In this document: positions 52,932 through 64,000 of the stretch, piece by piece
Layout: every line of letters starts with the position of its first letter
Position numbering within the stretch: the first letter of the stretch is position 1
Source: Periconia sp. R9002
Taxonomy: Eukaryota; Ascomycota; Dothideomycetes; Pleosporales; Periconiaceae
DNA: 64,000 nt
Reading direction: 5' to 3'
Assembly (NCBI GenBank): GCA_023627715.1
Contig: JAMAHW010000071.1
Location: 159,028 to 223,027, forward strand
Program-made: the position numbers and the translations under genes
Notes under the pieces: model-generated
What the model saw: only the letters and a program-made list of their open reading frames with translations
What the model was told of the DNA's origin: nothing
Database searches by the model: none

Positions 52932-55512
52932 ATGTCGCCGCCATCGGGCGTCAACGCCCAGCTGCGACACCTCGTGCACTACCACCTCGACAACGGCTTC
53001 CTGGAAAACGCGCTCTTCTTCGCCGGGAGACTTCACGCCCTCGATCCCCGCAACGGCGATACGGCTCACCTGCTGGCCCTCTGCAACCTCCGCCTTGGAC
53101 GCTACAAAGCTGCATTCGATTATGCTAAACCGAAAAACCACTCGCCGCATTTGGGGTGCGTGTATGTGTTTGCGCAGGCATGTTTGGCACTGGAGCGCTT
53201 CGAGCTAGGCGCCCAAGCGCTGGAGAAGGCGCGGGGACAATGGGCAGGTCGGAATCACTGGAGTAAGCAACACTGAGGGTGGACTTTGAATTTTTGAGAG
53301 CGTGGATTAACTCTGGTGTTTTTAGATAAACATTCGGATACCTCTAAACGGCACATGCCCGACGCCGCCGCATGCCATTGCTTGCTTGGAAAGCTGTACG
53401 CTGCGTATGGCGAGACCAAGAAGGCCATCGACTACTACGTAGACTCGCTCAAACTGAACCCCTTCATGTGGGATGCATTCACAGGCCTATGCGACATTGG
53501 TGCTGTTGTGCGACCTCAAAATATCTTCAAAATCACCCCCGAGATGCTGGCGTCAATATCGCATATTGCTTCCAGTGGACACGCCTTCAACTCATTCGCT
53601 TCGCAGGACAGCTTCGATTCAAAGAATCCCTTTATTTCGACCCCGGAGATCGACCCTTTCAACCCAACCGCACGACCGGGCGCTGACGTAGGCTTGAATT
53701 TGGGCGGCTCGAATCTGCTTTCGAGATTGAACGGCAGTGCTCCTGTGATGTACGGAAACGGCAGCAACCCTGGCTATCATGACGCAGAAACTCCGACTTC
53801 CAATGGACTTAACAGAAGTGAGGAAGATGTGATGATGGGCGAAACAGGTGGACCGGTTATGAACGATCATCCGCCTGAAATTACTCATGCACCCGTTCGA
53901 AAGACTCGGATGCAAAATCTGAACGCCGCCGCGGCCGCTGAAGAGCCACCGAAAATGAGGCCAATCACCACAAGGACGCGATTCAAGACGGCTTCAGAAA
54001 TGAACGAGAGGACAGAGATACCTCAACCAGTCGGACAGAACGGCCATAAAAGGACTGTTTCTGGACATTCGACAAGAGAACAAGCACATCAAGTTAGCGC
54101 GCCAGCAGCCGCTGACCCAACGGCCGCGCCCCCGAGAAGGAGTGTGCGGTTACTGAATACGCTAAGCAGCCAAATACGACCCTCCAGTAGCAGATTGGCC
54201 GCTGCAACGGGCAGAGACGCGGAGAGCAAGGAGCGGAGAGAGTTGAGGAAAGCAAAAGCAACTGGCACAAAGGGTAAAGCGGGCTCTGTATCGACGGTCG
54301 GACGGGTTGTCAGTGGAAACCGCAAACCGCCGATTGATACTTCGGACTCCATGAAGCCAGATTCGAGACCTCCGAGCGTCGCCTCAACCCTCGCACCACC
54401 GCCTAAGATGATGGTACCTCCGGATACAACCAAGGAGCAGGAAGCACTCAACTGGCTGCTGGATCTTCTCCTAAAGATTGGTTCTGGATACAAATCACTG
54501 AGCCGTTTCGAGTGCGACAAAGCTCTAGACGCGTTCCAATCAATACCCTCACCACAACGGGAAACTCCATGGGTGCTCGCACAAATCGGCAAAGCTTACT
54601 ACGAGCGGTCGATGTATGTTGAAGCTGAGAAGGTATTCCAGCGGATACGAGACAAAGCCCCGTCACATCTAGAAGACATGGAAGTGTTTTCAAACACATT
54701 GTGGCAGTTGAAGAAGGAGACAGACTTGGCATACCTAGCACACACGCTCGTCGATCAAGACCGGCTATCACCACAGGCCTGGTGTGCGCTTGGAAATGCA
54801 CAATCTCTGCAGCGAGAGCACGATCAAGCGATCAAGTGTTTCTCCCGAGCCACGCAGCTCGACCCCAAATTTGCATATGCATTCACCCTCCAGGGCCACG
54901 AGCACATCGCAAACGAAGAATACGACAAGGCAATGTATGCCTATCGATGCGCCATCAGCGCGGACAACAGGCACTACAACGGCTGGTACGGACTGGGACA
55001 TGTGTACGAGAAGATGGCCAAGTATGACGTGGCCGAAAAGCACTACCGCGCGGCCTTTGCCATCAACCCGACCAATCCTCTGCTCGCCGTGAGGATTGGA
55101 TACGTAAGTTAACGCCTTCACGAAAAACCCATTCGTTTTCTAATGTATATACTAGGTCCTCGGCCGCATGAAAAAAACCGAAGCCGCGCTCCAGCAATAC
55201 GAAGTCGCCATCCAGCTCGGCCCGCGTGCCAACATTGCGCGCCTCCGCAAAGCGCAGATCCTGCTCAAGATCAACTGTCTTGACGAGGCGCTCGCGGAGC
55301 TCCTGTACCTCAAGGACGCGGAGCCCGAAGACCCCAACGTCCACTTTGCCCTCGCGTGCACGTACAAGCGCCTGCGCGATCGCACGAGCGCGGTGCGCCA
55401 CTTCACGATTGCGCTCAACCTCGATCCCAAGGCGCAGTCGGCTATCAAGGAAGCCATGGAGAATTGGGAGGATGAGGGGGGCGAGGGGTTTAGTAGTGAG
55501 TCGGAGCGGTAG
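52932..55512 (+). CDS. CDC27: Anaphase-promoting complex subunit 3 (Cdc27/BimA)
   Basis: Three exons (52932-53262, 53326-55103, 55156-55512) give 821 residues. It is a scaffold and co-activator-binding subunit of the APC/C ubiquitin ligase, which triggers anaphase and mitotic exit in the nucleus. N-terminal TPR-like helices (ALFFAGRLHALDPRNGD, LRLGRYKAAFDYA, CLLGKLYAAYGETKKAIDYY) are followed by a disordered Ser/Pro/Arg-rich stretch of about 250 residues with likely phosphorylation sites, then a run of TPRs: WVLAQIGKAYYERSMYVEAE, AWCALGNAQSLQREHDQAIK, AYAFTLQGHEHIANEEYDKA, GWYGLGHVYEKMAKYDVAEK and further units to the C terminus, which ends in an acidic tail. Order and length match Aspergillus BimA and S. 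pombe Nuc2. Confidence 0.95.
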
Positions 55513-56071
55513 CGGGGTTGGGTTCCTTGGTGGTTGTGTGGGGTTTGAAGGGAGCCATTGATTCATTTGATTGATTGATTCTGGAAAGGAGGAAGAGGAA
55601 GAGGAGGAGAGGAGTTTTTCGTGATGTGATGTGATACCCCCCTTTCCCTTTGCCTTGACCTCTTTGTCTCTTCCTTGAGCTTGAGGTTTGGCACGTGGAA
55701 CGTTTGATGTGAAAACGTGGTTGGGTGTTTATGGATTGCTGTTTGCTGCTTTCTTCTTTTTTTTCTCTCTTAGTTATTTTGCATTGGTCGGCATTCATGG
55801 GGCATTTTTTTCTCTTCTCTCTTGACACTTCTCTTCTCCCATCCCTTTGATCTTTTTTAGCGGGAGGGAGGGAGAAGATGGATACATGGTTATACGAATG
55901 AATACATGGATTGATGCTTGCATGCTTCGATGGGACTTTTTTTTGGTACACAAAAATTAGCTTGAGGTGGGGGTTTATGATCATGCGTGCGTGCGTTCTT
56001 GTGTATGTGTGTGTGGGGTAACGTAATGGAATGGAATGGAATGGGATTGAGTACACTTCTTCTTCTACTTT

Positions 56072-56093
56072 ATGTGTGTGTGTGTGTGTGTGT
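56072..56093 (+). repeat. GT dinucleotide repeat
   Basis: About eleven GT units. Confidence 0.9.
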
Positions 56094-57095
56094 TCGTATG
56101 TGTGCAATTCGATCCGTGCGATTGATGCGCTTTATCCCGCTCACGCAAATGAACACGTTAAGATAGGATGGGACTTTGCGGGGCGTTTAGTTTGGGTTGG
56201 GTTGGTTTGTGTGTATACTCACTTCTTCTTCTTTTTTGTCCTTTTCTTTGTTTTAGGAGTTTTGCAAAGGTTACGGTTTGCGGTTTACGCGTTGCGTAAA
56301 TGGGTGGATGGATAGGATGGATAGGATGGGATATGGAATACGGAATGTAATAGGGGTAGGTAGGGTGGGTGTGCTGTGTGAAATGTTGGTTTTTATGGTT
56401 ATTTGATTGTTTTCTATTTTCTTCTTAGCTTGGTTACTCTGGACCTCAAGGGAAGGACAAGGTTTTGTAATGGGTGGATACCTAGTAGTTATATACTATA
56501 AAGTATCTACCCAGATTATTAAATTATTTGTCTTTCTCGTGCTTTGCGTGAGTTTGGTTGGTTTTGGGTACTTATCTACCTACCTAAGTACATATCAATA
56601 CCCCTTCTATCTCTTTTATTAATCCTTAAAGAATAGGAAAAAGAAAGGGATAGGATGAAAAGTGTAAAGAGGAGATGGAAGAAAGAAGAAAAGGTTAAAA
56701 GAGAGAGAGAAAGATTAAGAGGGTTAGGGTGCGTTGGTGTTACTGCGGAGGGAAAAAAGGGGGGGTAGGTAGAGGGGAGAGGTTTAGTAGGTGTGTGGAT
56801 AGATAGAATAGGTTAGAAAAAAATGTAGAGAGGGGGGAGGAAGAGCAAAAGGATAAAGGGGGGTTAGTTTTATGAATTTAGGAGAGGTAGGGAGGTGGGA
56901 AGGGAGAAAAGGAGGGATTAGGGGGGTAGAGAAGAAAGGGAGGGGAAGGTGTGTAGTGCTATAATCGTTAGAGGAAAAAGTTGGGTGCGAGAGCGGGAGG
57001 AGGTTGATTATAGAGTATAGGTGTCTAAGTGTACGTAGTATCACATACGCAAACTGTGTGCCCGTCCTAGTCGAGGACAATACCTAGTGTTTTCT

Positions 57096-57136
57096 CCCTA
57101 CCTATATCGATACGCAGGGTAGCAATACTCTGTGAG
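57096..57136 (+). repeat. Solo copy of the 51.5-kb inverted-repeat arm
   Basis: Matches 51515-51555 over about 41 bases (core CAGGGTAGC/A ATACTCTGTGAG) with a few mismatches. No partner arm is visible nearby. Confidence 0.7.
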
Positions 57137-57555
57137 AATCAAATTCAATCTCATTTCATATTTCTTTTTATAGGTGTACGTAGAATAAGTGCTTTATATC
57201 TAAAGTATTAGTAGTTAAATAATAGACGCCTACACGGCGGACTACATTTTTTTCTCTCTAGAAGTCTCGCTACGTCCTTGCTTTACCAGGGGTTGAAAGA
57301 TGTATCAAAGATAAGAGGTAGCTCGCTAAATAGACTTGAATTGATTTTTTCAAAAGTTCTGTTTACGTAGGTACATGTATTATTCACTACTGAAGTGATG
57401 TGATATGTGATAGATGAAGAAAACAGGGGTGGTATTTATATTCAGAGTGGATACGGGAATAAGTATATATGGAAGTACTGTGCAACGAAGAGCAATATTT
57501 AAATAACAAGGATTGATACAGAGGAGCTAGTAAAAGAGACATTGGAAAAGGGGGA

Positions 57556-57725
57556 TCAAGGATATAAGGAAGCAAACAAATGAGATGGTTCATTCTCGTT
57601 GAAATGGAAGGAAAGCCATTTTTCCTCAGCGTTGTACATAGACGAGGTATCTTCATAGACATCAATGTCGTTTATGTTTGGAATTCCGGAGCCCGTCCAT
57701 TCATAATCTTCAACAACATAGCTAT
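57556..57725 (-). CDS. Possible 3' terminal exon of the NLR gene
   Basis: A 170-base stretch preceded by a consistent acceptor (TTCTAACAC branch-like sequence, then CAACAG) reads for 55 codons to a stop with strongly protein-like, acidic and aromatic sequence (SYVVEDYEWTGSGIPNI, EEKWLSFHFNENE). It starts in a phase that fits a donor GTGAAG at 58013 in the NLR's last long exon, which would remove its present short tail and extend the NLR to 1369 residues. It could instead belong to a separate small gene with an upstream exon at about 57800-57910. No family recognised. Confidence 0.4.
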
Positions 57726-57957
57726 CTGTTGAACGTGTTAGAATAAAGCAATTGTTCTATGTGGGTACGGTATCGGTGCAGACAAACCGCGTGTTTGTAC
57801 TTCTTTATCATGTAATGAAGAATGTTGAGGGATGTTTCGGCGACTTATATGGAGCTGAAAGCTGTTTATCGCTGTGATTTTTTGGGGCGGCGTTATCGTC
57901 GACATCTGTTCCGTAGCTTTATGAGTCTTCCGAATGCTCTGTGGTTATCATTATCAG

Positions 57958-60900
57958 TTAGCGACATCGGCAGTGAAAATCGGGTAGAAGAAGGAAAGTG
58001 GGAGAGGCTTCACCATTGAGGATTTTATCCACTTCTCGTTCCGCACCATATGCTCGAATAAAGACAGGGACTAGATCTTGCAGCACCTGCTTGAGAAATT
58101 TGGCATGTTCGTCTTGTGTGACTCTAGCTGTGTTCCTTGGTACAAGATCTTGCAGCACCTGGTTGATATATTCGTCTGGTGTGACTCTAGCTGTGTTTTT
58201 TGGTGGATTTAAGATTGCGGGGATGTGGTCATACAAGCAATTCTCAACGGCCTCGATGGAGAGCAGATGCTTTTCTAACATCTTTATTCGCAACAGAGAT
58301 GTGTCTAGCGTGTTTAGCGTGTTTAGGGCTTGTTGGTATTGTGCCGCAGATACGGCTTTTTTGCCGCTCTTCCTGAGATGTTCGACCAAGAGACTTAGCT
58401 CAGAGGTCTTGATCCGCATCTTGTCGATCCAAACGCCGGTGTTGAATCTGAATCTCGAGGTTTTTTGTAAAACATTTTTTATTTTACTGACGGGCGGACA
58501 TTGCACATCCAAAAGAGTTCTCATGGTATTGAGCCATCCACGAATTGCCACGTAACGAAGAATGTCGTCCAGTTCATCATCGTCAAAGATCAAGTCAGGA
58601 GCACGATGTCGGAGAATGATTTTGACGTTGCTCTCCCTCTTCTCCTGTTGGGCTATTGCAAGCGCCGTTTTGTATGCGTTATCTCGCATGTTGACATCAA
58701 TGCCCGGGTGTTGGAGGAGCATTTCTAGTACCTCGGATGAGCTGACGCTGAGGGCGGCATACATGAGAGCAGTCTCGCCGTCCTTGTCACATACATTTGG
58801 TTGAATATTCGGGTGGCAAAGTAACTTCTCTGCTGTGGCTGTACAATTGTAGATAACCGCTTTCATGAGAGCCGTCCGACCGGCGAAGTCCTGCGCGTTG
58901 ACCTGAACGTTCGGACATTGCAGTATTCGATCTACATGTGTAGCCGCTTTCACCGCAACCATGAGTGCCGTTTCTCCATCTTTGTTGAGGGCAGCATTTA
59001 CATCCAGTGATCCGTGTGCTAGAATCATGTGGAAGATTTGCGTATCTGCTGTAAATTCTTCCTCATCACAGACCTCTATGAACGACGATACCACACTAGT
59101 ATTGTCAATTTTCGCAGTCAACAGAAGGTCAGACACCATTTCTACACGCAGATAAGAAGCTGCGTAATACAAGGGACGAAATCCCTTATTGTCGGACATG
59201 TTCACATCAACATCCCTGTGTGTCAGACAGGCTTTAAAAACTGTCATAGAATTCGCTAATATGGACCAGAAAAGTGGGGTCATTCCAAGATATGCATCCT
59301 GGATGTTCACGTTAATGTTTTCGGTCAGCAAAAGCTGTTTGAAGATTCCATCGAAACCATATATCGAAGCACCAAGAAGCATGTTGCTTGCAGCTGTTTG
59401 ATCGGAGCAGTAAATCGAACCCAGTTGTACCCAAGCCTTTCCGGGAACGCGGAATGGTACTTTGGATGTCTTGATCCGCCGAAAATGTGAATTGGGATTG
59501 AGAAGATCCATAACTTTCTTTTCGGTTGCTTCGTCATGTTGGTAGGCCGATTGTATATAATGCAAGTGCCATTTAGATTGAGCATAGACCCAAATGCCGT
59601 GGAAGTTCTCGTTTGAGTACCTCGGTAACTGCAAACGACCGGTGGAGGAAAGAGGCGGCGAAACAATAACCCACAAAGAGATCTTAGTAAGAGTAAGATG
59701 CGACTCCTCGATAACAATCGAATGCTTCCAGGCGACTGGATTTGGGGTAACGCCGGTATTTTGTCGGTCCATGGAAACTCGACGATGGGGCGAAACGAGA
59801 AACTCGCGCACTGTTTGATGCAGAAAATACACTTTATCATCAAGAACAACCAAACAGAGCCCACAGAGGTTTCTAATAGTAACTCGGAAACGGGCCTCGG
59901 GCTCCAGATCTTCCATGAGCTCGTTGAAAGTTTTGGCTTCCTCTATAGTAATCATGCACATTAGCTCGCCTACCTTAAGTGGCCGTTGTGCAACAGTGAC
60001 GCAATGGAGAACTTTGAGAGCTTTCTGAACATCGGGACTTCTAGAAAGAATCTTTGAATAGGCTTCGTCTAATGTCTGGGGAAGTTGCGTGACTGCACTT
60101 TTGACATTGCCTTTCGTAAAGCCAGGGAGATTCTCGATCACATCCAGCGTTAATGTAACCCAAAGATACGTTCTGTTCGGCACAGCTGTAAGAAGACTGT
60201 ACAAGTGCTCGCATTCTTCGGGGAGAAGTTTTCTCTTCTTGCCTATCAACGACACGCGACTTTGGATAACCAGGTCAATCTCCTTAATAATGTCCCCCAT
60301 CTCTTTCTCTTCTTCGCCGCTGAGATGGATCATTGGCATATCATCCTCTAACTCTTGGAATTGCCATTGAATGTGCTGATAAGGTCTGCTCAGGAGGATG
60401 AACTTCAGTGGAGTCTTGCCGGTTTTTAGGTAATGAGCAGTAATAAGCCGGCTGAGTACCTGGAAATCTGCTCCTTGGCATTCGTCCATTGCGTCGAGGA
60501 CGCATGCGATCTCACCGACACGTGAAATACTCGCAGCTTCAACCAGAATACTCCATAGCTGCGATATAGACCCCTGGATCATATCTCTGCTCAACTTGAA
60601 TTGCTTCAAAATAGAACCTTCGGCGAGTTTTGGTTGCTGTAGAAATAGCTGATGGAGAATCGCGCACAAAGCTTTCGAAGCTGATTGCTGATCTGGGTAG
60701 CCCTCCTTAAAAAAGAAGTAGCACACAGCTCTATCGGGCTGTGGAATAATTTCTTCTACGAGATATCTCGCCAAAACAGACTTGCCGCATCCAGGGTCGG
60801 CCGACACCCAGAGAATGCCGTTGCTGTCGTCACTATTCCAGTGCTGGAATTTTCGGTGTCTTGTGAACCATTCGCAGGTCCCTGGTATTCGTGAAGGATT

Positions 60901-62201
60901 GACGTCTTTTCTCTCCTTGTAAGCACATGTGTGCTGCTGAAGCCAGATCAGGAGCTCTCCCACTTCGGCTGTATAAGCTGCGTTTTTCACATTAGTGCGA
61001 ATTTCTCGTTCGAGTTAAGGTTGGGATATCTGAGCAGATTCTCTGACTAGGAGATATTAAGGAATTGAGAACGTCGGTGTAGCTGTTTGAGGGTTCTCGT
61101 GCGTCGCGACTGCTTGTTTGGGCGAATCGCCAAGACTGGGGATTGTATTTGTCATGCCGTACCTTGTTGAACATTGATCCCCTTGCACCATCGACTTATT
61201 TCTCTACGTACAGCCATGTATCCCGGATCATAGGGGCCAGAGAATTTAGTCATGTCCATGTGGTTCGCGTGAATACCATAGCAAGAGTATCCAGTAATCT
61301 TCGCCTGGGATTCCTCTACCACTTTGCCAACCAATGGCAGCTCCAACTCCTCAAAAAAGGTCGTGATTTTCACTGGTGAGCCCGAATCTGCACGTTTTCT
61401 CAGCCAATGCCCGAACCAATCTTCAATGTCCAGAAGAGTTTGGGAGTCTCTTTTCAGCGTATCCAGCAGGTTTACGTTGACGCGTTTACCAGCCAAACTC
61501 AGAAGGTTACCTATGGCTTTTGCGAAAGGAGCTAGATCACTCCCAAAATGTGGAGATCCTAGAAACGCGATGCCCAAAGTGTTTTGCTCAACTGTGCGGA
61601 GATGCCGTTCTGCACTGTCCATCGACACTTGCAAAGCTCTCTCGACCACCAGTCCCCCAAGACTATGCGCGATGAAGATGATTTGCCTTTCTTCTGATTC
61701 GGTGTCTTCCCTCAATCCAACAAGCTGACCCACCATGTTCTCAGCATGGTTCTAAATCCAAATTGAACGACCGGGTCAGCCCAGGTCCGAAAAGAATCAA
61801 TGCCGAAAACGTACCGCTAATCGATTCTGCGAACTCCCACCCCAGAAACTCGCTACTTTCGCGTCGTATCCAAAAATGAGGATTCGGGCGAGTTGGATGT
61901 CCTCCTTGAGCAACTGACTCGGCCAGTGAATATGCTTTTCTTTATGGAACCATGTATTGAAAGAGTTGCCGGTCAAACCGTGAACGAAAATTATATCAAC
62001 TTGGGCATCTTTCGGTTGAGCAGGCTCATGCAGCTTCAGGAGTCCAAAATTGGCACCTTCTCTTATAGCTGGCGGTGGTGTAAAGTACGATTCATGCTCG
62101 CTGCTCTGGTTCGCACTCGATACAGTAGATTGAGAGCTGATAACTCCTTTGCTCGTTGAACCCGATTTGCCCTTGAGAAGGCTTTTCAGACGTCTCCGCA
62201 T
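57958..62201 (-). CDS. NOD-like receptor: alpha/beta-hydrolase (SesB-like), NACHT, ankyrin repeats
   Basis: Three exons (62201-61815, 61751-61163, 60977-57958) with introns of 63 and 185 bases give 1331 residues. After a basic, Ser-rich N terminus comes a SesB-like alpha/beta-hydrolase (about 65-310): IIFVHGLTG, nucleophile in FIAHSLGGLVV, GSPHFGSD, and a GIHANHMDM segment holding the likely His. Then a NACHT ATPase: Walker A in DPGCGKSVLAR (about 388), Walker B in CVLDAMDEC (about 487), RPYQHIQW sensor-like segment and a winged-helix-like stretch. Ankyrin repeats occupy roughly 880-1140 (NKDGETALMVAV, FAGRTALMKAV, KDGETALMYAA). Fungal NLRs of this plan are nonself sensors: repeats bind the ligand, NACHT oligomerises, the N-terminal domain executes the response. 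A duplicated segment lies near the C terminus. The 3' end is uncertain (see 57556-57725). Confidence 0.92.
58073..58206 (-). repeat. In-frame duplication in the NLR gene
   Basis: Two direct copies (58073-58142 and 58145-58206) share the cores AGATCTTGCAGCACCTG and GTGACTCTAGCTGTGTT. One copy is nine bases longer, so the frame is kept. The protein shows NTARVT-DE...QVLQDLVP twice. Confidence 0.9.
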
Positions 62202-62509
62202 AGGCGTTGCATACAGGAGAGCGATGCCTCGTGCTCGGCACCCCTCGAAAGCGTATAACGAAGGTTAACACGTCGTAGAATCACCCCTTCAAGTTCGCAT
62301 AGCACAATGTTTGAGCGCATGGAAAGGGGAGATGGCATGGGAAGAGTGAAGAAAGTGAAGTGGACGGGCGGCTGAGAAGATGCCTAACCGCCGACAAGGC
62401 TGATACGAGAAACATTATCGCCTGCTATTCGTCAAAAATAATCATAGGCAATGAAGCTAGGGATGGCCAAATACGGTATGAGTTAGCGAATGTACACGTA
62501 CATACATAA
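62202..62509. other. Upstream region of the NLR gene
   Basis: About 300 bases of normal composition between the NLR start and the AT-rich block; no motif recognised. Confidence 0.5.
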
Positions 62510-64000
62510 TTCTGTAATTATACTATATATACATGTATTCTTGTATAAGTAATAGGTGTACCTAACTACATTTTATATATTATTAAATATCCTTATTAGA
62601 GCTTATAATTCTTCTATTTATATATCTATCTATAGGGTATTTATTACTATATTCAGATAAAGAATTAATAGAAAGGGATAGAAAAGGATTATTACAATCC
62701 TAGTAATAGAGTATACTTAGCCTATTAGTTATACACTAGTAAAAGACGATTAAGGCTTAAATATTTTATAAGTAAACTAAGTAGACTAAAGTTATATAAC
62801 TACTTATTTATAAGTAATTATTAGTAAGCGCTTATTTATAAGCGCTTATATATAATTACTTACTAATAAGTACTTATACGTAAGCACTTACTTATAAGTA
62901 CTAAAACTAGAGATTCCCTCTTATATATAATCTAGGTAAGATACCTTTATAGCGTCTTATATTTACTCTAAGTTATAACCTACTTCTTAGAAATATAACT
63001 TATTAATAACTAGCTATCTTATTACTCTACTATTTATACTTCTACTCTAGTTATACGTAAAAATTAACCTAAAATCTCTAAAACTTTAATATTATAAATA
63101 CTTTTACTATATTTAGACTTAGAAATATAGACGCTCCTACCTTTACCTCTAAAGTAGATATTAATATATAGGAAAAAAGAACTCCTACTAATATTAAAGT
63201 AAAGTAGCCTAACACCTACTATAGTAAATAAACTAAGCTAAACTAGTAAATCCTTTAACTAGAACTCTACTTTAAATTTAATAAAAAAATTAATATAATT
63301 AAAAAGGCCTATATTACTACTACGTATATATAAGGCGATACCTATAAATAGATTGCACTACACTTTACCTAGTATCTTAAAACTAAATATAAAAAAGAAA
63401 ATACTAAGCTTTTTAAAAATTAAAAAGTATTTAAAAAAAAACTTTACTAAGTTTTTAAAGTCTCTAATAAAAAAAGTAAAGCTATACGTAAGCTTTAGAA
63501 ACTCTATTAAACTTATATAACTACTAACTACGCCGCTAAGTTTTAATATTATACTATCTAAACTAATTAAAATAAGAATACCCTTATAATACTATATTAA
63601 TAAAAACTTAAACCTAAAGTTAAAAAAGAACTTATAAGGTCTAGAGCGGTAATTAATATATTATAAAAAATATATAAAAAAACTATTTATATTAATAATA
63701 ATTTATTTAAGCTAAATATAGAAATCTATAAGAGATAAGGATACTACAGCACTTATAGAAGCTCTAACGCTAAAGCCTTATACTACTTCCTATAAAAAAA
63801 AAGATAAGTAGTACCTATATAGCTATAATAAGAATTATATCCTTAAAAAATAGACTAGACTTATAATATTAACACTACGTAAAGTAAAAGTCTAGCTAGA
63901 AAAGATAAAAAAAATAATAAGTATAAAAAAGGTAAGAACTTTAGTAGAATTACTTACTATAGATATAGTAAAACTAGCTATATTATATAAAACTACTATT
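62510..64000 (+). mobile_element. RIP-mutated Ty3/Gypsy-type retroelement fragment (gag region), runs off window
   Basis: Composition drops sharply to extreme AT with TpA everywhere and hardly any CpG or CpA, the mark of RIP. No long frame survives. At 63955-63996 the plus strand reads Tyr-x-x-Tyr...Tyr...Tyr with spacing 2-4-4; each Tyr/Ser codon is one TpG-to-TpA or CpA-to-TpA change from the Cys, Gly and His codons of a CX2CX4HX4C zinc knuckle, which is the nucleocapsid motif of retroelement gag. An upstream stretch of basic and Leu/Tyr-rich reading fits gag. LTR, primer site and pol are not identified; the element continues beyond the window. Confidence 0.7.
62800..62905. repeat. Palindrome-rich TAAGTA/TACTTA block
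   Basis: Alternating TAAGTA, TACTTA and two AAGCGCTT palindromes spaced by six bases make several overlapping hairpins inside the AT-rich block. It could be the remnant of terminal repeats. Confidence 0.5.

Larger units (their letters stand above)
55513..57555. other. Intergenic, low-complexity
   Basis: About 2 kb without a gene. GT repeat at 56072-56093, GGAAT repeats near 56030, purine-rich stretches at 56640-57000 and one arm of the inverted-repeat family at 57096-57136. Confidence 0.5.

Overview
The window is nuclear DNA of a filamentous ascomycete (Pezizomycotina; the mix of gene families and the C-to-T-mutated AT-rich block make a Dothideomycete my best guess, not a certainty). Genes are split by short GT/AG introns of about 45-190 bases with CTAAC/CTGAC-like branch sites. 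Typical fungal families appear (HET, fungal rhodopsin-like, DUF3632, SesB-NACHT-ankyrin), and the right end is a transposon remnant with the hallmark of RIP (repeat-induced point mutation).

Layout. 0.5-8.2 kb: a secreted guanyl-specific RNase, a DUF3632 protein, a secreted serine carboxypeptidase and an F-box protein. 8.6-17.2 kb: three HET-domain genes in a row, the second with an unusual membrane-anchored N terminus, then a small repeat-bearing protein and a second F-box protein at 19.3 kb; a 42-base sequence brackets the first HET gene. 21-28 kb: a single-pass glycoprotein-like membrane protein, a four-span membrane protein and a rhodopsin-like receptor candidate. 28.8-33.6 kb: lipid and redox enzymes (SLC1 acyltransferase, CBR1 cytochrome b5 reductase, an HSL-type esterase). 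33.6-40.0 kb: 6.4 kb without a credible gene, upstream of the cell-cycle RNA-binding protein WHI3 (40.0 kb). 43.7-55.5 kb: conserved housekeeping genes (mitoribosomal mS45/Bot1, SND2, the APC/C subunit CDC27) with one multi-span membrane protein of unknown role. 57.6-62.2 kb: a large NOD-like receptor with an alpha/beta-hydrolase (SesB-like), a NACHT ATPase and ankyrin repeats. 62.5 kb to the end: an AT-rich, RIP-mutated Ty3/Gypsy-type gag fragment.

How it fits together. The housekeeping block (28.8-55.5 kb) is flanked by two accessory zones rich in nonself-recognition families: the HET cluster on the left and the NLR next to a dead retroelement on the right. HET and NLR proteins act in fungal heterokaryon incompatibility and innate-immunity-like cell death, so these zones are the most likely places for undescribed biology. 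I saw no tRNA, rRNA or CRISPR array. Two 10-N assembly gaps sit beside long G runs.
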